The notes under the pieces: generated by a model | The model's database searches: none | Seen by the model: only the letters and a program-made list of their open reading frames with translations | What the model was told of the DNA's origin: nothing | Assembly: GCF_014281055.1 (NCBI RefSeq) | Contig: NZ_JACRSE010000002.1 | Span: 310,001-374,000, forward strand | Source of the DNA: Fluviispira vulneris | GTDB lineage: Bacteria > Bdellovibrionota_B > Oligoflexia > Silvanigrellales > Silvanigrellaceae | Direction: 5' to 3' | Length of the DNA stretch: 64,000 bases | Position numbers and translations under genes: made by a program | Shown here: piece after piece, positions 27,228-36,574 of the stretch | Position numbering within the stretch: the first letter of the stretch is position 1 | Layout: each line of letters starts with the position of its first letter

Positions 27228-27455
27228 ATGTCATCAAACAATGATGAGTATCAATGTGGGATCGTAAGATGGTTTTTAGAATCAAAAGGCATAGGCTTTA
27301 TTCAAAAAAGTAATGTAGGAAGTGATATTTTTATTGATCATACTACGCTAGAAAAGTCAGGTTATAAAGTTTTAGTTGAAGGTCAGAAAGTAGAATTTAT
27401 AGAAAAAAACGGGTCGCGTGGACCCGAAGCTGAAAGCATACGAATTGTATCATAA
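27228..27455 (+). CDS. Divergent cold-shock-domain protein
   Basis: A 75-residue CspA-like OB-fold protein. The RNP1 region reads KGIGFIQKS (usually KGFGFI) and RNP2 reads DIFIDHTTL (usually VFVHFS), so single aromatic residues used in RNA stacking are altered. The C-terminal GQKVEFIEKNGSRGPEAESIRIV fits the family. It probably binds single-stranded RNA or DNA. A strong AGGAGG site precedes the ATG, and a promoter lies just upstream. It converges with the MHS transporter gene. Confidence 0.85.
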   Translation: MSSNNDEYQCGIVRWFLESKGIGFIQKSNVGSDIFIDHTTLEKSGYKVLVEGQKVEFIEKNGSRGPEAESIRIVS

Positions 27456-27463
27456 CATTTAAG

Positions 27464-28999
27464 TTAATGCCTATCAAGTATATTATCTTTTGTTTCTTTA
27501 AGAAAGAGTGTGCCAACGACAAAGCTCATAAGAGCAACTGCAATTGGATAATAAAGTCCTGCGTAGATATTTCCCGTTTGGACAACGACACTCGCAGCAA
27601 TTAAAGGAAGAAATCCACCAAACCATCCATTGCCTATATGGTAGGGCAAAGACATGGATGTGTAGCGAATTTGGGTTGGAAATAATTCCACCAAGAAAGC
27701 TGCTATTGGGCCATAAATCATAGTTACGAATAAAACTAATATCGTAAGCAATAAAATTATCATTGGATAATTTATTTCTGCTGGATTTGCTTTCTCTGGA
27801 TAACCGGCTTGCTTCAGTGCGTTGTCAAAACTTAGGGGTTCAAAATTTCTGATTTCTGTCATACCTATTTTTGTATTTAACACATCATCACTGATTGTTT
27901 GCGTTTCGTAATTATATCCTTTTTTAGCAAGATACTCTTTCAGATCTTTGCATTCTTTTTGGCAATTTTTTGTTTGTATAATAATAGGAGAATTTTGAAT
28001 TGCTAAATCTAATGCAGGATTGCCGAACTTAGTAATTCCTTTGAAAATGGGAATATAAGTAAGTGAGGCTATTATGCATGCGCTCATCATGACTTTTTTT
28101 CTTCCAATTCGATCGGATAATCTTCCGAAGAAAATAAAAAAGGGAGTTGCAATGATGAGTGAAATTCCAATTATGATATATGAATATTGAAATTCAATTT
28201 TTAAAGTATTTTGTAAAAAGAAAAGTGCATAAAATTGTCCAGTATACCAAATGACTCCTTGACCTGCTGTCGCTCCAAATAATGCCAATAAAACTAATTT
28301 TAAATTTGGAATTTTAGTAAAACTGTCTCTTAGGGGAGATTTTGAAAGTTTACCAATACTTTTCATTTTTAAAAACAATGGCGACTCATTTAATTTTAAT
28401 CTTATATATACAGAAATAATAAGAAGAATTACAGATATTAAAAATGGAATTCTCCAGCCCCAGCTTTTAAACTCCGTTTCTCCTAAGGTCAGGCGGCAGG
28501 TGAGTATGACACTTAATGATAACAAAAATCCTAAAGTTGCAGTCGTTTGAATCCAGCTGGTATTATATCCTCTGTTGCTCAGTTCTGAATGTTCAGCAAC
28601 ATATGTAGCAGCTCCTCCGTATTCACCCCCAAGCGCAAGACCTTGTGCTAGGCGTAAAGTTGTTAATAAAATCGGAGCCAAAATGCCAATATCATCATAT
28701 GTAGGTAGCAAACCGACAAATGCAGTTGAAAGACCCATAACTACAATAGTTATTAAAAATGTATACTTACGACCTACAAGATCCCCTATTCGGCCAAAGA
28801 TGACTGCCCCAAAGGGTCTCACGGCAAAGCCCGCTCCAAAAGTCGCTAAGCTCGCAAGAAATGCTGCTGTATCATTTCCTTTAGGAAAGAATAATCCACC
28901 AAAAAAAACAGCAAGACTTCCATATAAATAGAAATCATACCATTCAAAGACTGTTCCGAGTGAAGATGCTGTAATAACCGCTCGATCCGATTTATTCAT
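27464..28999 (-). CDS. MFS transporter, metabolite:H+ symporter (MHS/ProP-like) family
   Basis: A 511-residue permease. The MHS signature is clear: TVFEWYDFYLYGSLA in helix 1, FGRIGDLVGRKYTF in loop 2-3 and LRLAQGLALGGEYGGAATYV in helix 4. A hydrophilic insert of about 80 residues with a Cys pair (NCQKECKD) lies between helices in the C-terminal half, a known feature of some family members. Substrates of relatives include proline/betaine, citrate, alpha-ketoglutarate and shikimate; which applies here is unknown. The start codon follows GGGGGA, part of which lies in an inverted repeat. Confidence 0.88.
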   Translation of the reverse strand: MNKSDRAVITASSLGTVFEWYDFYLYGSLAVFFGGLFFPKGNDTAAFLASLATFGAGFAVRPFGAVIFGRIGDLVGRKYTFLITIVVMGLSTAFVGLLPTYDDIGILAPILLTTLRLAQGLALGGEYGGAATYVAEHSELSNRGYNTSWIQTTATLGFLLSLSVILTCRLTLGETEFKSWGWRIPFLISVILLIISVYIRLKLNESPLFLKMKSIGKLSKSPLRDSFTKIPNLKLVLLALFGATAGQGVIWYTGQFYALFFLQNTLKIEFQYSYIIIGISLIIATPFFIFFGRLSDRIGRKKVMMSACIIASLTYIPIFKGITKFGNPALDLAIQNSPIIIQTKNCQKECKDLKEYLAKKGYNYETQTISDDVLNTKIGMTEIRNFEPLSFDNALKQAGYPEKANPAEINYPMIILLLTILVLFVTMIYGPIAAFLVELFPTQIRYTSMSLPYHIGNGWFGGFLPLIAASVVVQTGNIYAGLYYPIAVALMSFVVGTLFLKETKDNILDRH

Positions 29000-29006
29000 T
29001 TTTTTT

Positions 29007-29046
29007 CCCCCAAAGAAAGTACTTTAATTATGTTACTTTGATGGGG
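29007..29046 (-). promoter_or_regulatory. Hairpin covering the ribosome site of the MHS transporter gene
   Basis: On the minus strand CCCCATCAAAGTA can pair with TACTTTCTTTGGGG, giving six A-T-rich pairs plus a four-to-five G-C clamp. The G-run is the only good ribosome site, eight bases before the ATG. Pairing would hide it, so it may control translation. It has no T-tract and is not a terminator. Confidence 0.45.
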
Positions 29047-29098
29047 ATTGATTTAAAATGAAAGTGTCATTTTTGTGTACAATTGTTAAGTAAGTTAT

Positions 29099-29872
29099 TT
29101 AGAAATGCTCTGCATATGCTTTATCGTACTCTCCATCTTTTTTCCATTGTTCTAAAAATTTATTAAATTTTTCAATAAGAGTTGTTGATTCTTTACGGGC
29201 TGCAACACCAAAATATTCGTCTTGCACATCGGTTTTTTTCGACTCCATTATTGTCGGAAACTTTTTAACAAGGATATTTGAGTGATTAGAGTCTGTGACA
29301 ATGATATCAATTTTTTTACTTCTAAGTGCATTAATTATATCTGATGTTTCGTTGTATTTTAAAATGGTTGCATTTTTTAGATTTTTGCCAACATAGAAAT
29401 CACTGGTATAACCGACTTTAACCCCAATTTTATATTTCTTTTTGTTGAAATCTTGAATATTATTAATATTTTTTATAGAAGAGTTATCTTTTAAATACAT
29501 ATAACTTAATCCATCTTTAAAGTAAGGATCACTAAATAAAACAGATTTTTTTCTTTCTTCTGTGATAGTCATACCAGAAACAATAAGATCACATTTTTTT
29601 GTAATTAAAGCTGGAATAATTCCGTCGAAACTATAATTAATAACTTCTAGTTTTGAATTCATAAACTTTGCGAAATTTTTTGCTAAATCTATATCGAATC
29701 CTACCCATCCATTTTTTGTATATACAGAGAAAGGAATAAAACCTCCTGAGGTGCATACCTTTAGAATGTTACCATCAGCATTGTCTAGAGCATTAGCTCT
29801 GTAGGAATATGAAAATAATATGCTCATGAGAGAAATTAAAGAAGCTATTTTTGCAAATTTAAAATATGACAT
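29099..29872 (-). CDS. Polar amino-acid ABC transporter periplasmic binding protein (family 3)
   Basis: A 257-residue exported binding protein. The signal peptide is about residues 1-28 (ending near RANA). The family 3 pattern is visible: GGFIPFSVYTKNGWVGFDID, CDLIVSGMTITEERKKSVLF and KIGVKVGYTSDFYVGKNL. The Asp of VGFDID, the Arg of EERKK and the Asp of IIVTDS are positions that bind the amino-acid backbone in such proteins. It starts three bases after argH, suggesting arginine, citrulline or ornithine as ligand. No permease or ATPase gene is adjacent. Confidence 0.88.
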   Translation of the reverse strand: MSYFKFAKIASLISLMSILFSYSYRANALDNADGNILKVCTSGGFIPFSVYTKNGWVGFDIDLAKNFAKFMNSKLEVINYSFDGIIPALITKKCDLIVSGMTITEERKKSVLFSDPYFKDGLSYMYLKDNSSIKNINNIQDFNKKKYKIGVKVGYTSDFYVGKNLKNATILKYNETSDIINALRSKKIDIIVTDSNHSNILVKKFPTIMESKKTDVQDEYFGVAARKESTTLIEKFNKFLEQWKKDGEYDKAYAEHF

Positions 29873-29875
29873 TTT

Positions 29876-31174
29876 TTATCCTTTTTTGTTAATGTTCTGT
29901 ATTGAAGAGTAAATAAGAGGAGAAATTTTTTCACATTCTTCTTTAGTCAAATGATGTAAATACTTATTATTTTCATAGCTATAAATAACAAGTCTTCCAA
30001 TTATCTCATGAGCTTGTCTAAATGCAATGCCTTTGTCGACGAGTTGTTCTAAAAGGTGGGTTGACCAAACATAACTGTTTACAGTAGATTTAAGCATAGC
30101 ATCTTTTTGAAAATGCACAGTATTTAAAAATTCATTGAAAATATCTAAACAATTTTTAATTGTATCGACGGTGTCGAATAATCCTTCTTTGTCTTCTTGG
30201 AGATCTTTATTGTAACCAAGAGGAAGTGCTTTCATAACAGTCAATATACCTATGAGATTTCCAAAAATTCTTCCTGTTTTACCCCTAATAAGTTCAGGTA
30301 TATCAGGATTTTTTTTGTTTGGCATGAGTGATGAACCTGTTGCATATGCATCATCCAATTTTATGAAATTAAATTCTTCTGTTGCCCAAATAATCATATC
30401 TTCAGAAAATCTTGATAAATGAGTGATGATTATGCTTGCACAACTCATAAATTCGATAATAAAATCTCTATCGCTTACAGCGTCTATTGTATTTTCAATA
30501 ACACCTTTAAACCCAAGTTTTTTAGCAGTGTACTCTCTATCAATTGGTAGGGTAGTGCCCGCAAGAGCTCCAGCACCTAATGGTGAATAATTCATTCTTT
30601 CATAGCAATCCGTAAGGCGAGATGCATCTCTTAGGAACATATTTTGATATGCTGAAAAATAACAATTTAATGTGATTGGTTGGGCTTTTTGCAGATGTGT
30701 ATAGCCAGGAAGGATTGTATCTTTATAAATGATTGAAAGTTTTTCCAGCGAGCATATTAAAGAATTTAAAATGACTTTTATTTTTTCAATTTCGTGTTTT
30801 AAATAGAGTCTTAGATCTAAGGCAACCTGATCATTTCTGCTTCTTCCTGTATGTAATTTCTTTGCATTGTCACCAATATCTTTAAGTAAACAAAGTTCAA
30901 TATTCATGTGAATATCTTCTGCATCTTTACTAAATTCAATTTCATTTTTAAGAATTTTTGTACTTATTTTTTTTAATCCATTGATTATAGAATGAGATTC
31001 AAACTCAGATATAATTCCTTGTTTTGCCAGCATTTCTGCGTGTACTTGGCTACCTAAGATATCGTATTGTGCTAGTTTTTTATCAAATGAAATGGACTCA
31101 TTAAAGTCGACTGCTTTTTGTGCAAGAGGTTTTTTAAATCTTCCTCCCCAAACAGGGGATGCATTTGTATTCAT
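29876..31174 (-). CDS. argH: Argininosuccinate lyase
   Basis: Last enzyme of arginine synthesis, splitting argininosuccinate into arginine and fumarate. The 432-residue sequence opens with the conserved WGGRFKKPLAQKAVDFNESI, has HTGRSRNDQVALDLRL, GYTHLQKAQPI with the catalytic His region, and the superfamily signature GSSLMPNKKNPD. It is about 25-30 residues shorter than usual: it ends at IYSSIQNINKKG, before the common C-terminal strand with Gly-Gly-Thr. The mobile and active-site segments are intact, so activity is likely. An A11 run precedes its AAGGA site. Tandem ARG boxes lie upstream. Confidence 0.93.
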   Translation of the reverse strand: MNTNASPVWGGRFKKPLAQKAVDFNESISFDKKLAQYDILGSQVHAEMLAKQGIISEFESHSIINGLKKISTKILKNEIEFSKDAEDIHMNIELCLLKDIGDNAKKLHTGRSRNDQVALDLRLYLKHEIEKIKVILNSLICSLEKLSIIYKDTILPGYTHLQKAQPITLNCYFSAYQNMFLRDASRLTDCYERMNYSPLGAGALAGTTLPIDREYTAKKLGFKGVIENTIDAVSDRDFIIEFMSCASIIITHLSRFSEDMIIWATEEFNFIKLDDAYATGSSLMPNKKNPDIPELIRGKTGRIFGNLIGILTVMKALPLGYNKDLQEDKEGLFDTVDTIKNCLDIFNEFLNTVHFQKDAMLKSTVNSYVWSTHLLEQLVDKGIAFRQAHEIIGRLVIYSYENNKYLHHLTKEECEKISPLIYSSIQNINKKG

Positions 31175-31254
31175 AGTTCAATCCTTTTTTTTTTTGAGGA
31201 GATTGAGTCAATTTTAAAAACAAAACAGATTCTCAGAAACGCTGGCGGTAAAAA

Positions 31255-31288
31255 TGGATAAAAATCCATTTTTATGGATTTTTATGTA
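31255..31288. promoter_or_regulatory. Tandem ARG boxes between argH and argR
   Basis: TGGATAAAAATCCA (31255-31268) is a perfect palindrome matching the ArgR half-site pattern. TGGATTTTTATGTA (31275-31288) is a weaker copy 20 bases on, close to the usual 21-base spacing of paired boxes. They lie about 80 bases upstream of argH. The rest of this 335-base argH-argR spacer shows no gene. Confidence 0.65.
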
Positions 31289-31509
31289 GTAACGAAAATT
31301 TTAGATAAGTGCAAGTTTTTATGTAAAAAATAATAATTTCAATTTTTTTGCTGTTATGAATTCAAAAAGTTCATAGATTATAATGATTTATAAAGATGGG
31401 TAAAAAGCTCTATGAACTGACAGCGGCAGTCATGCTTCTTTTCTTTTAAATAGAGAAATGTTTTACTATGTGAGAATAGTTTAAACTGATGGGTTAGAAA
31501 GACTAAGTT

Positions 31510-31992
31510 ATGAAAAATACAGAAAAAAAAGATGATGAAGTGATTTTGGATTTAATCCGCACGGAAAAAATTGCCCATCAACAAGAACTCGTAGCAAAAC
31601 TCAAAAAATTGGGTTTATCCATTCCACAATCCACTCTTTCTCGAAAACTTAAAAAGTTAGGTGTTGTAAAGGTTCAAAACTGTTATAAAATATTAAATTC
31701 TAGTACAAAGACACTTGTTCCTATTTTTGAGATTAAAGTGTCTCCACCAAATATTTTGATCCTCCACACTCTGCCAGGACATGCAAACTCTTTGGCTTTT
31801 CAATTGGACCAAAAAATTATGCATGGAACCAATAACGCTGTTAAAAGCCGATATGATTCACTCATGGGAACAATTGCAGGTGATGACACTGTCTTGGTTA
31901 TTTCAGACGGGACAAAAAAAGGACTTGAAAAACTTCTTGAGGAAATTGAAATGGATTTTGAAGTTGAGCGTTTTCATGGAGAGACAAATTAA
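31510..31992 (+). CDS. argR: Arginine repressor ArgR
   Basis: A 160-residue regulator. The N-terminal winged helix shows HQQELVAKLKKLGLSIPQST and LSRKLKKLGVVKV; the C-terminal oligomerisation and arginine-binding domain shows LPGHANSLAFQLD and MGTIAGDDTVLVISDG, with the Asp-Asp pair that binds arginine. It is transcribed divergently from argH, with ARG boxes between them, so it likely represses argH when arginine is plentiful. Its stop lies four bases before the end of the convergent helicase gene. Confidence 0.9.
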   Translation: MKNTEKKDDEVILDLIRTEKIAHQQELVAKLKKLGLSIPQSTLSRKLKKLGVVKVQNCYKILNSSTKTLVPIFEIKVSPPNILILHTLPGHANSLAFQLDQKIMHGTNNAVKSRYDSLMGTIAGDDTVLVISDGTKKGLEKLLEEIEMDFEVERFHGETN

Positions 31993-31996
31993 CTTG

Positions 31997-34582
31997 TCAT
32001 CGTTTTTTTCGCTTCATAAGATACTCAGGTGGCTCGGCTGTTTTTGGATTGTCTGGCCAAGCATGTCTAGGATATCTCCGTGATAATTCTTTTTTAACTT
32101 CAAGGTATCCTCGCTCCCAAAATCCAACTAAATCGGTTGTAACTTGGACTGCCTGCATATTGGGAGCGAGTAAATGAACAACAAGTGGTATCGTTCCATT
32201 ACAGATTTTTGGTGATTGTAAAGTACCAAAAAAATCTTGTAAGCGAGAAGCAACCCATGGTGGTTTGTCTTCTTCGTAATTAATTTTTACTTTCCGGCCT
32301 TTGCCTATAATTATATAATTAGGAAATAAATCATTGAGCAAGCTTATTGTTTCATAAGGTAATAGTTCATCTAAATAATCATCCAAATCTTTTTCAAGAA
32401 TTTCATTAAAGCTTTTTTTATTTTCACAAATATGACATAAAAGCAACTCAAAATCTTCATCTAAAAAGTGAGCTGCATCGAGAGTGTATCCAGCTGTTTT
32501 TGCAAGTTCTATTCGTTTTGCTAAGTAACGTAAATCTTTATCGTCTTCAAAAGGCTTAGGCCAACTCGAAGTTAATTCTTTTAAAAGTATTTCCTCATGT
32601 TTAGCAGTGTGATGTCGTATAGGGCGTTCTTCTAAAATGAGTTTGCCATAAAATGTTTTTTTAGCAGCACGCACTCGCTGTGCATTTTCATCCCAAGAAT
32701 ATTCCTCATTCTCTTTGAGAAAATATTCAGGCGCAGCAATAAGTAAATCAGGGTCTATTCCATGGCAAATTCTGACTTGGGTCGATTGTGCTTGTGACAA
32801 TGCTTGAGCAGATTCTTCAGCTTCAATTGCTATTACAAATTCTGAATCTTGCACGATGCTTGAAGGTGATAAAATAGCTCCACCACCTAAACATAAATTT
32901 AATTCTTTTTTTCCAGAATAATTTAATTTATTCCTAATTTGGCAGACTCTATCTGGATAACCTGCTAATAAAATAAAGCTTAAATCATTGTGGTTTAGTT
33001 CTGTAAAACAATCTGTGAATTTTACTTTTGTAATTTGACAAAGATGTCTGATAGACACTTCAATTTTTTTAATCGCAGGAATATCAATATAACTGTGTGG
33101 AAATGAATTTTTTACTTTTTTTGAAAAATAATTTACTAATATATTAAATTGAAATTCAAGGTCTGATACTCCAATATCAGGCGCTGAAATGCCTTTTTTT
33201 AAGATAGAACCTTCATTGATAAGAGAAACTATTACAATTGCTTGAGGTAAAATATTTTTAATTTTAGCTTCATATAAAATTCTTCCCAACCTTGGGTGTA
33301 ATGGATATTTAGCAATTTCAGTTCCAATTTCTGTTAAGTTATTTGAAGTATCAAATGCAGAAAGAAAATTTAATAGCTGATTACAAGACTGAATAATATT
33401 TTGTGGCGGAGGGTCGAACCACGGAAAAGAAATTGCTTCATTTAACTTATCTAAATTGAGTTTTTTTTCTAATATTTTAATTTCAAGGAGCGTCTGGGTC
33501 AGATCCACTCTTTGTATTTCAGCTTTATCAAAAGTAGAACGCATTTGGAAATCAAGCAAAGTAAATAATCTTTTTACGCAACCACTTTGGGTACGGCCAG
33601 CGCGGCCAGCCCGCTGGATACAAGAGGATTGACTAATAGGGAGAGTGTCTAAAGTAGGTAGGCCACTCCAACTGGCATGACCAGCTATTTTAGCCAAGCC
33701 ACAATCAACAACTCCAGTGACTCCATCGAGAGTAATTGAAGTTTCAGCAACGTTCGTTGATAAAATTATTTTTCTTCTATCTGTGTGTTTAAATACTTTT
33801 TGCTGATCATGCGGAGAGAGATCTGCTTTAAGTTGCAAAATAATTGCGTTATATTTATGAGCAAGTTCTTCAATACTTTCTTGAGTTTTTTGTATCTCAT
33901 AAGATCCAGTTAAAAAGACCAAGATGTCGTCCGGACACTTTGGATCATTTAGTAAACTCTCCACAGCATTAAATATTAAAATAGGCATTTTTTTGTGTAC
34001 TGAATTTGGATCTAAATATTGAATTTCCAGTGGATGGGTTCTACCAATTGAAGTGTGTGTTTTTGCTTTCGGTAAATAATTTTGTAGACCATATGTATCG
34101 AGTGTAGCGGACATTACAATGAGCTTGAGATCAGGGCGTAGACTTTGCTGCAATAATTTTATGAGCATAAGTGCTAGGTCAGTGTGGGTATGTCTTTCAT
34201 GAAATTCATCGATTATCACGCAAGAGATATCTTTCAATTCAGGATCTTCTAATATAAGGCGAGAAAAAATACCACCTGTTATATACTTAACTTTCGTTGA
34301 AATTGATTCTCGCTTGTCATAACGCACTTGGTAGCCGATCGTCTCGCCACATTCATCCCCCAGTTCTTGCGCCACTCTTTCAGCGGAAAGTCGTGCTGCA
34401 AGTCTGCGTGGCTCAAGCACTAAAATAGTTTTGCTTGTATAATTTAACAGGGCCGCAGGAATACGTGTGGTTTTTCCTGCGCCCGGAGTCGCCTGAATGA
34501 TCAAAGTGTTATTCGTTTGAAAATCAGACACGATTGCTGGCAATATTTCATCGATTGGGAGCGGTAATTTTTTTAGAGACAT
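31997..34582 (-). CDS. hrpB: ATP-dependent helicase HrpB
   Basis: An 861-residue DEAH-box helicase. Motif I is ATPGAGKTTRIPAA, motif Ia VLEPRRLAARLSAERVA, motif II CVIIDEFHERH (DEFH variant usual for HrpB), motif III VMSATLD, motif V STNVAETSITLDGVTGVVD and motif VI QRAGRAGRTQSG. The HrpB-specific C-terminal domain ends with SRRYPRHAWPDNPKTAEP. It probably remodels RNA; its cellular target is poorly known in the family. The tatD gene lies 11 bases upstream on the same strand. Confidence 0.93.
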   Translation of the reverse strand: MSLKKLPLPIDEILPAIVSDFQTNNTLIIQATPGAGKTTRIPAALLNYTSKTILVLEPRRLAARLSAERVAQELGDECGETIGYQVRYDKRESISTKVKYITGGIFSRLILEDPELKDISCVIIDEFHERHTHTDLALMLIKLLQQSLRPDLKLIVMSATLDTYGLQNYLPKAKTHTSIGRTHPLEIQYLDPNSVHKKMPILIFNAVESLLNDPKCPDDILVFLTGSYEIQKTQESIEELAHKYNAIILQLKADLSPHDQQKVFKHTDRRKIILSTNVAETSITLDGVTGVVDCGLAKIAGHASWSGLPTLDTLPISQSSCIQRAGRAGRTQSGCVKRLFTLLDFQMRSTFDKAEIQRVDLTQTLLEIKILEKKLNLDKLNEAISFPWFDPPPQNIIQSCNQLLNFLSAFDTSNNLTEIGTEIAKYPLHPRLGRILYEAKIKNILPQAIVIVSLINEGSILKKGISAPDIGVSDLEFQFNILVNYFSKKVKNSFPHSYIDIPAIKKIEVSIRHLCQITKVKFTDCFTELNHNDLSFILLAGYPDRVCQIRNKLNYSGKKELNLCLGGGAILSPSSIVQDSEFVIAIEAEESAQALSQAQSTQVRICHGIDPDLLIAAPEYFLKENEEYSWDENAQRVRAAKKTFYGKLILEERPIRHHTAKHEEILLKELTSSWPKPFEDDKDLRYLAKRIELAKTAGYTLDAAHFLDEDFELLLCHICENKKSFNEILEKDLDDYLDELLPYETISLLNDLFPNYIIIGKGRKVKINYEEDKPPWVASRLQDFFGTLQSPKICNGTIPLVVHLLAPNMQAVQVTTDLVGFWERGYLEVKKELSRRYPRHAWPDNPKTAEPPEYLMKRKKR

Positions 34583-34593
34583 ATTTAAAAACC

Positions 34594-35379
34594 TTAAACT
34601 GGTGAACGCAATCTATAAAATAAATCTTCAGAATTTTTTGCGGTCATCTCTGCCAATTCATCAGGTTTTAAATTTCGTAATTTTGCTATAAATTCACAAG
34701 TATGAAGTATATGCGCCGGTTCATTGGTTTTTCCACGCAAAGGGACTGGGGATAAGTAAGGACTGTCAGTTTCAATTAATATCTTGTCCCGTGGAACATA
34801 TTTTGCAACTTCTTGTAGCTCAGCAGCATTCTTAAAAGTAACAATACCAGAAAATGACAAATAAAAATCTTCTGAAAGATAATCTTTTGCTTGCTCTAAG
34901 GTACCAGTAAAACAATGAATAACACCTTTTAATCCTTTTTTTGAATACTTTTTAATTCTCGAAAAAACTTCATTATGGGTTTCTCTCATATGGACAACTA
35001 TTGGTAAATTGGTGTCTAGAGCAATTTGTAAAAAGTACTCAAAACACTCTATTTGTTTGTCCATTGAAGAAAGGGTATAATGAGCATCGAGACCAATTTC
35101 GCCAATGCCAACTATTTTATTGTTTGATAATGCAATATGACGTACTTTTTCAGCTTCCTCAGTAGAAAATTCTTTTGCATCATGTGGTTGTATGCCAAGA
35201 GTTGCATATAATATATCAGAAGTTTTAATTTGTTCTTGAGCTAAAATTATAGTCTGTGGGTTGTATGCAATATTGATTATTTTTTGCACGCCGCACTCTT
35301 TTGCACGTTCAATAATTTCTGGTAAATTATTTTTAAGTTTATCTGATACCAAGTGACAATGCGTGTCAATTAAATGCAT
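34594..35379 (-). CDS. tatD: TatD-family metal-dependent deoxyribonuclease
   Basis: A 261-residue TIM-barrel nuclease. Metal ligands sit in LIDTHCHL near the N-terminus, in GEIGLDAHY, in VVHMRETHNE, in VIHCFTGTLEQA and in LIETDSPYLSPVPLRG, which is the characteristic end motif. Length is normal. It lies between gcdH and hrpB in a same-strand run. Members hydrolyse 3' ends of DNA in repair or after cell death. Confidence 0.92.
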   Translation of the reverse strand: MHLIDTHCHLVSDKLKNNLPEIIERAKECGVQKIINIAYNPQTIILAQEQIKTSDILYATLGIQPHDAKEFSTEEAEKVRHIALSNNKIVGIGEIGLDAHYTLSSMDKQIECFEYFLQIALDTNLPIVVHMRETHNEVFSRIKKYSKKGLKGVIHCFTGTLEQAKDYLSEDFYLSFSGIVTFKNAAELQEVAKYVPRDKILIETDSPYLSPVPLRGKTNEPAHILHTCEFIAKLRNLKPDELAEMTAKNSEDLFYRLRSPV

Positions 35380-35393
35380 GTATTATAAATCCT

Positions 35394-36557
35394 TTACTCA
35401 AAGGCTGCAATACCAGTGAGCTGTTGTCCTACAATCAAGAGATGAATATCATTAGTGCCTTCATATGTATAAACTGATTCTAAATTACACATATGACGCA
35501 TGCAATGGTATTCACCGCTAATACCATTTGCTCCTAAAATGTCCCTTGTGGTTCTAGCACAATCAAGGGCAATTTGTACGTTATTTTGTTTTCCCATGCT
35601 TATTTGTGCAGGTTTTACTTTTTTATCATGCTTGAGTTTAGCAAGCTGGAGAGCAACTAAATTCCCCTTAGCAATTTCGGTCGACATCAGAGCTAATTTT
35701 CGTTGGATCAGTTGAAAAGATGCTAAAGGTTTTTTAAACATGATTCTTTCTTTGGTATAATGAATGGCTTCATTTAAACAGTCTTCTGCTGCGCCAAGTA
35801 CACCAAAGACAATGCCAAAGCGTGCTTGATTCAAACACATCAATGCATTTTTTAAACCTTCTGTTTTTTCTAAGAGATTGGTTTTGGGTATCTTACAATT
35901 ATCAAAAAAGAGTGAACCTGTCTTCGAAACTCTTAGACTTAATTTATTTTTGATTTCAGGAGTTGTAAAACCTTTTGTTCCTTTTTCTACTAAAAACCCT
36001 TTTATTCCATCATCCGTTTTTGCCCAAACGATTGCGACATCTGCAATTGGGGCATTGGTAATCCAAGTTTTTGAACCATTCAGTATCCAATCATCACCTG
36101 ATTTTTTTGCAAAAGTTTTCATGCCTGCAGGATCTGAGCCAAAATCGGGTTCTGTTAAACCAAAGCAGCCAATAGTTTCTCCTGCTGCCATTTTAGGTAA
36201 GAAATGCTTTTTTTGTTCTTCAGAGCCAAAAGCGTAAATGGCATACATTGCAAGACTACTTTGTACACTTGCAAAACTTCTAAGCCCACTGTCTCCGCGT
36301 TCGAGTTCTTTCATGATAAGACCATATGATATTTCATCAAGCCCTGCACAGCCAAAGCCGTGCAAGTTTGAGCCAAGCAATCCGAGTTTACCCATTTCTT
36401 TGATTATTTCTTTTGGGAAATGCGCATTTTCAAAATTTTCAGTGATGTTAGGCAAAAAAACATTCTGGACAAATTTATTTACTGTTTCTTTAACTAATAA
36501 TTGTGATTCATCTAATTCTTGAAATGCATTTAAAAAATCTGCTGCAAGTATATCCAT
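35394..36557 (-). CDS. gcdH: Glutaryl-CoA dehydrogenase (acyl-CoA dehydrogenase family)
   Basis: A 387-residue flavoenzyme. Segments typical of GcdH rather than other acyl-CoA dehydrogenases are SFASVQSSLAMYAIYAFGSE, IGCFGLTEPDFGSDPAGM and the catalytic-Glu end YEGTNDIHLLIVGQQLTGI. The protein would oxidise and decarboxylate glutaryl-CoA from lysine or tryptophan breakdown to crotonyl-CoA, which the FadJ/FadI pair could then process. It is first in the run gcdH-tatD-hrpB (minus strand), after coaD. Confidence 0.88.
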   Translation of the reverse strand: MDILAADFLNAFQELDESQLLVKETVNKFVQNVFLPNITENFENAHFPKEIIKEMGKLGLLGSNLHGFGCAGLDEISYGLIMKELERGDSGLRSFASVQSSLAMYAIYAFGSEEQKKHFLPKMAAGETIGCFGLTEPDFGSDPAGMKTFAKKSGDDWILNGSKTWITNAPIADVAIVWAKTDDGIKGFLVEKGTKGFTTPEIKNKLSLRVSKTGSLFFDNCKIPKTNLLEKTEGLKNALMCLNQARFGIVFGVLGAAEDCLNEAIHYTKERIMFKKPLASFQLIQRKLALMSTEIAKGNLVALQLAKLKHDKKVKPAQISMGKQNNVQIALDCARTTRDILGANGISGEYHCMRHMCNLESVYTYEGTNDIHLLIVGQQLTGIAAFE

Positions 36558-36574
36558 GAAAACATCCTTTATTT

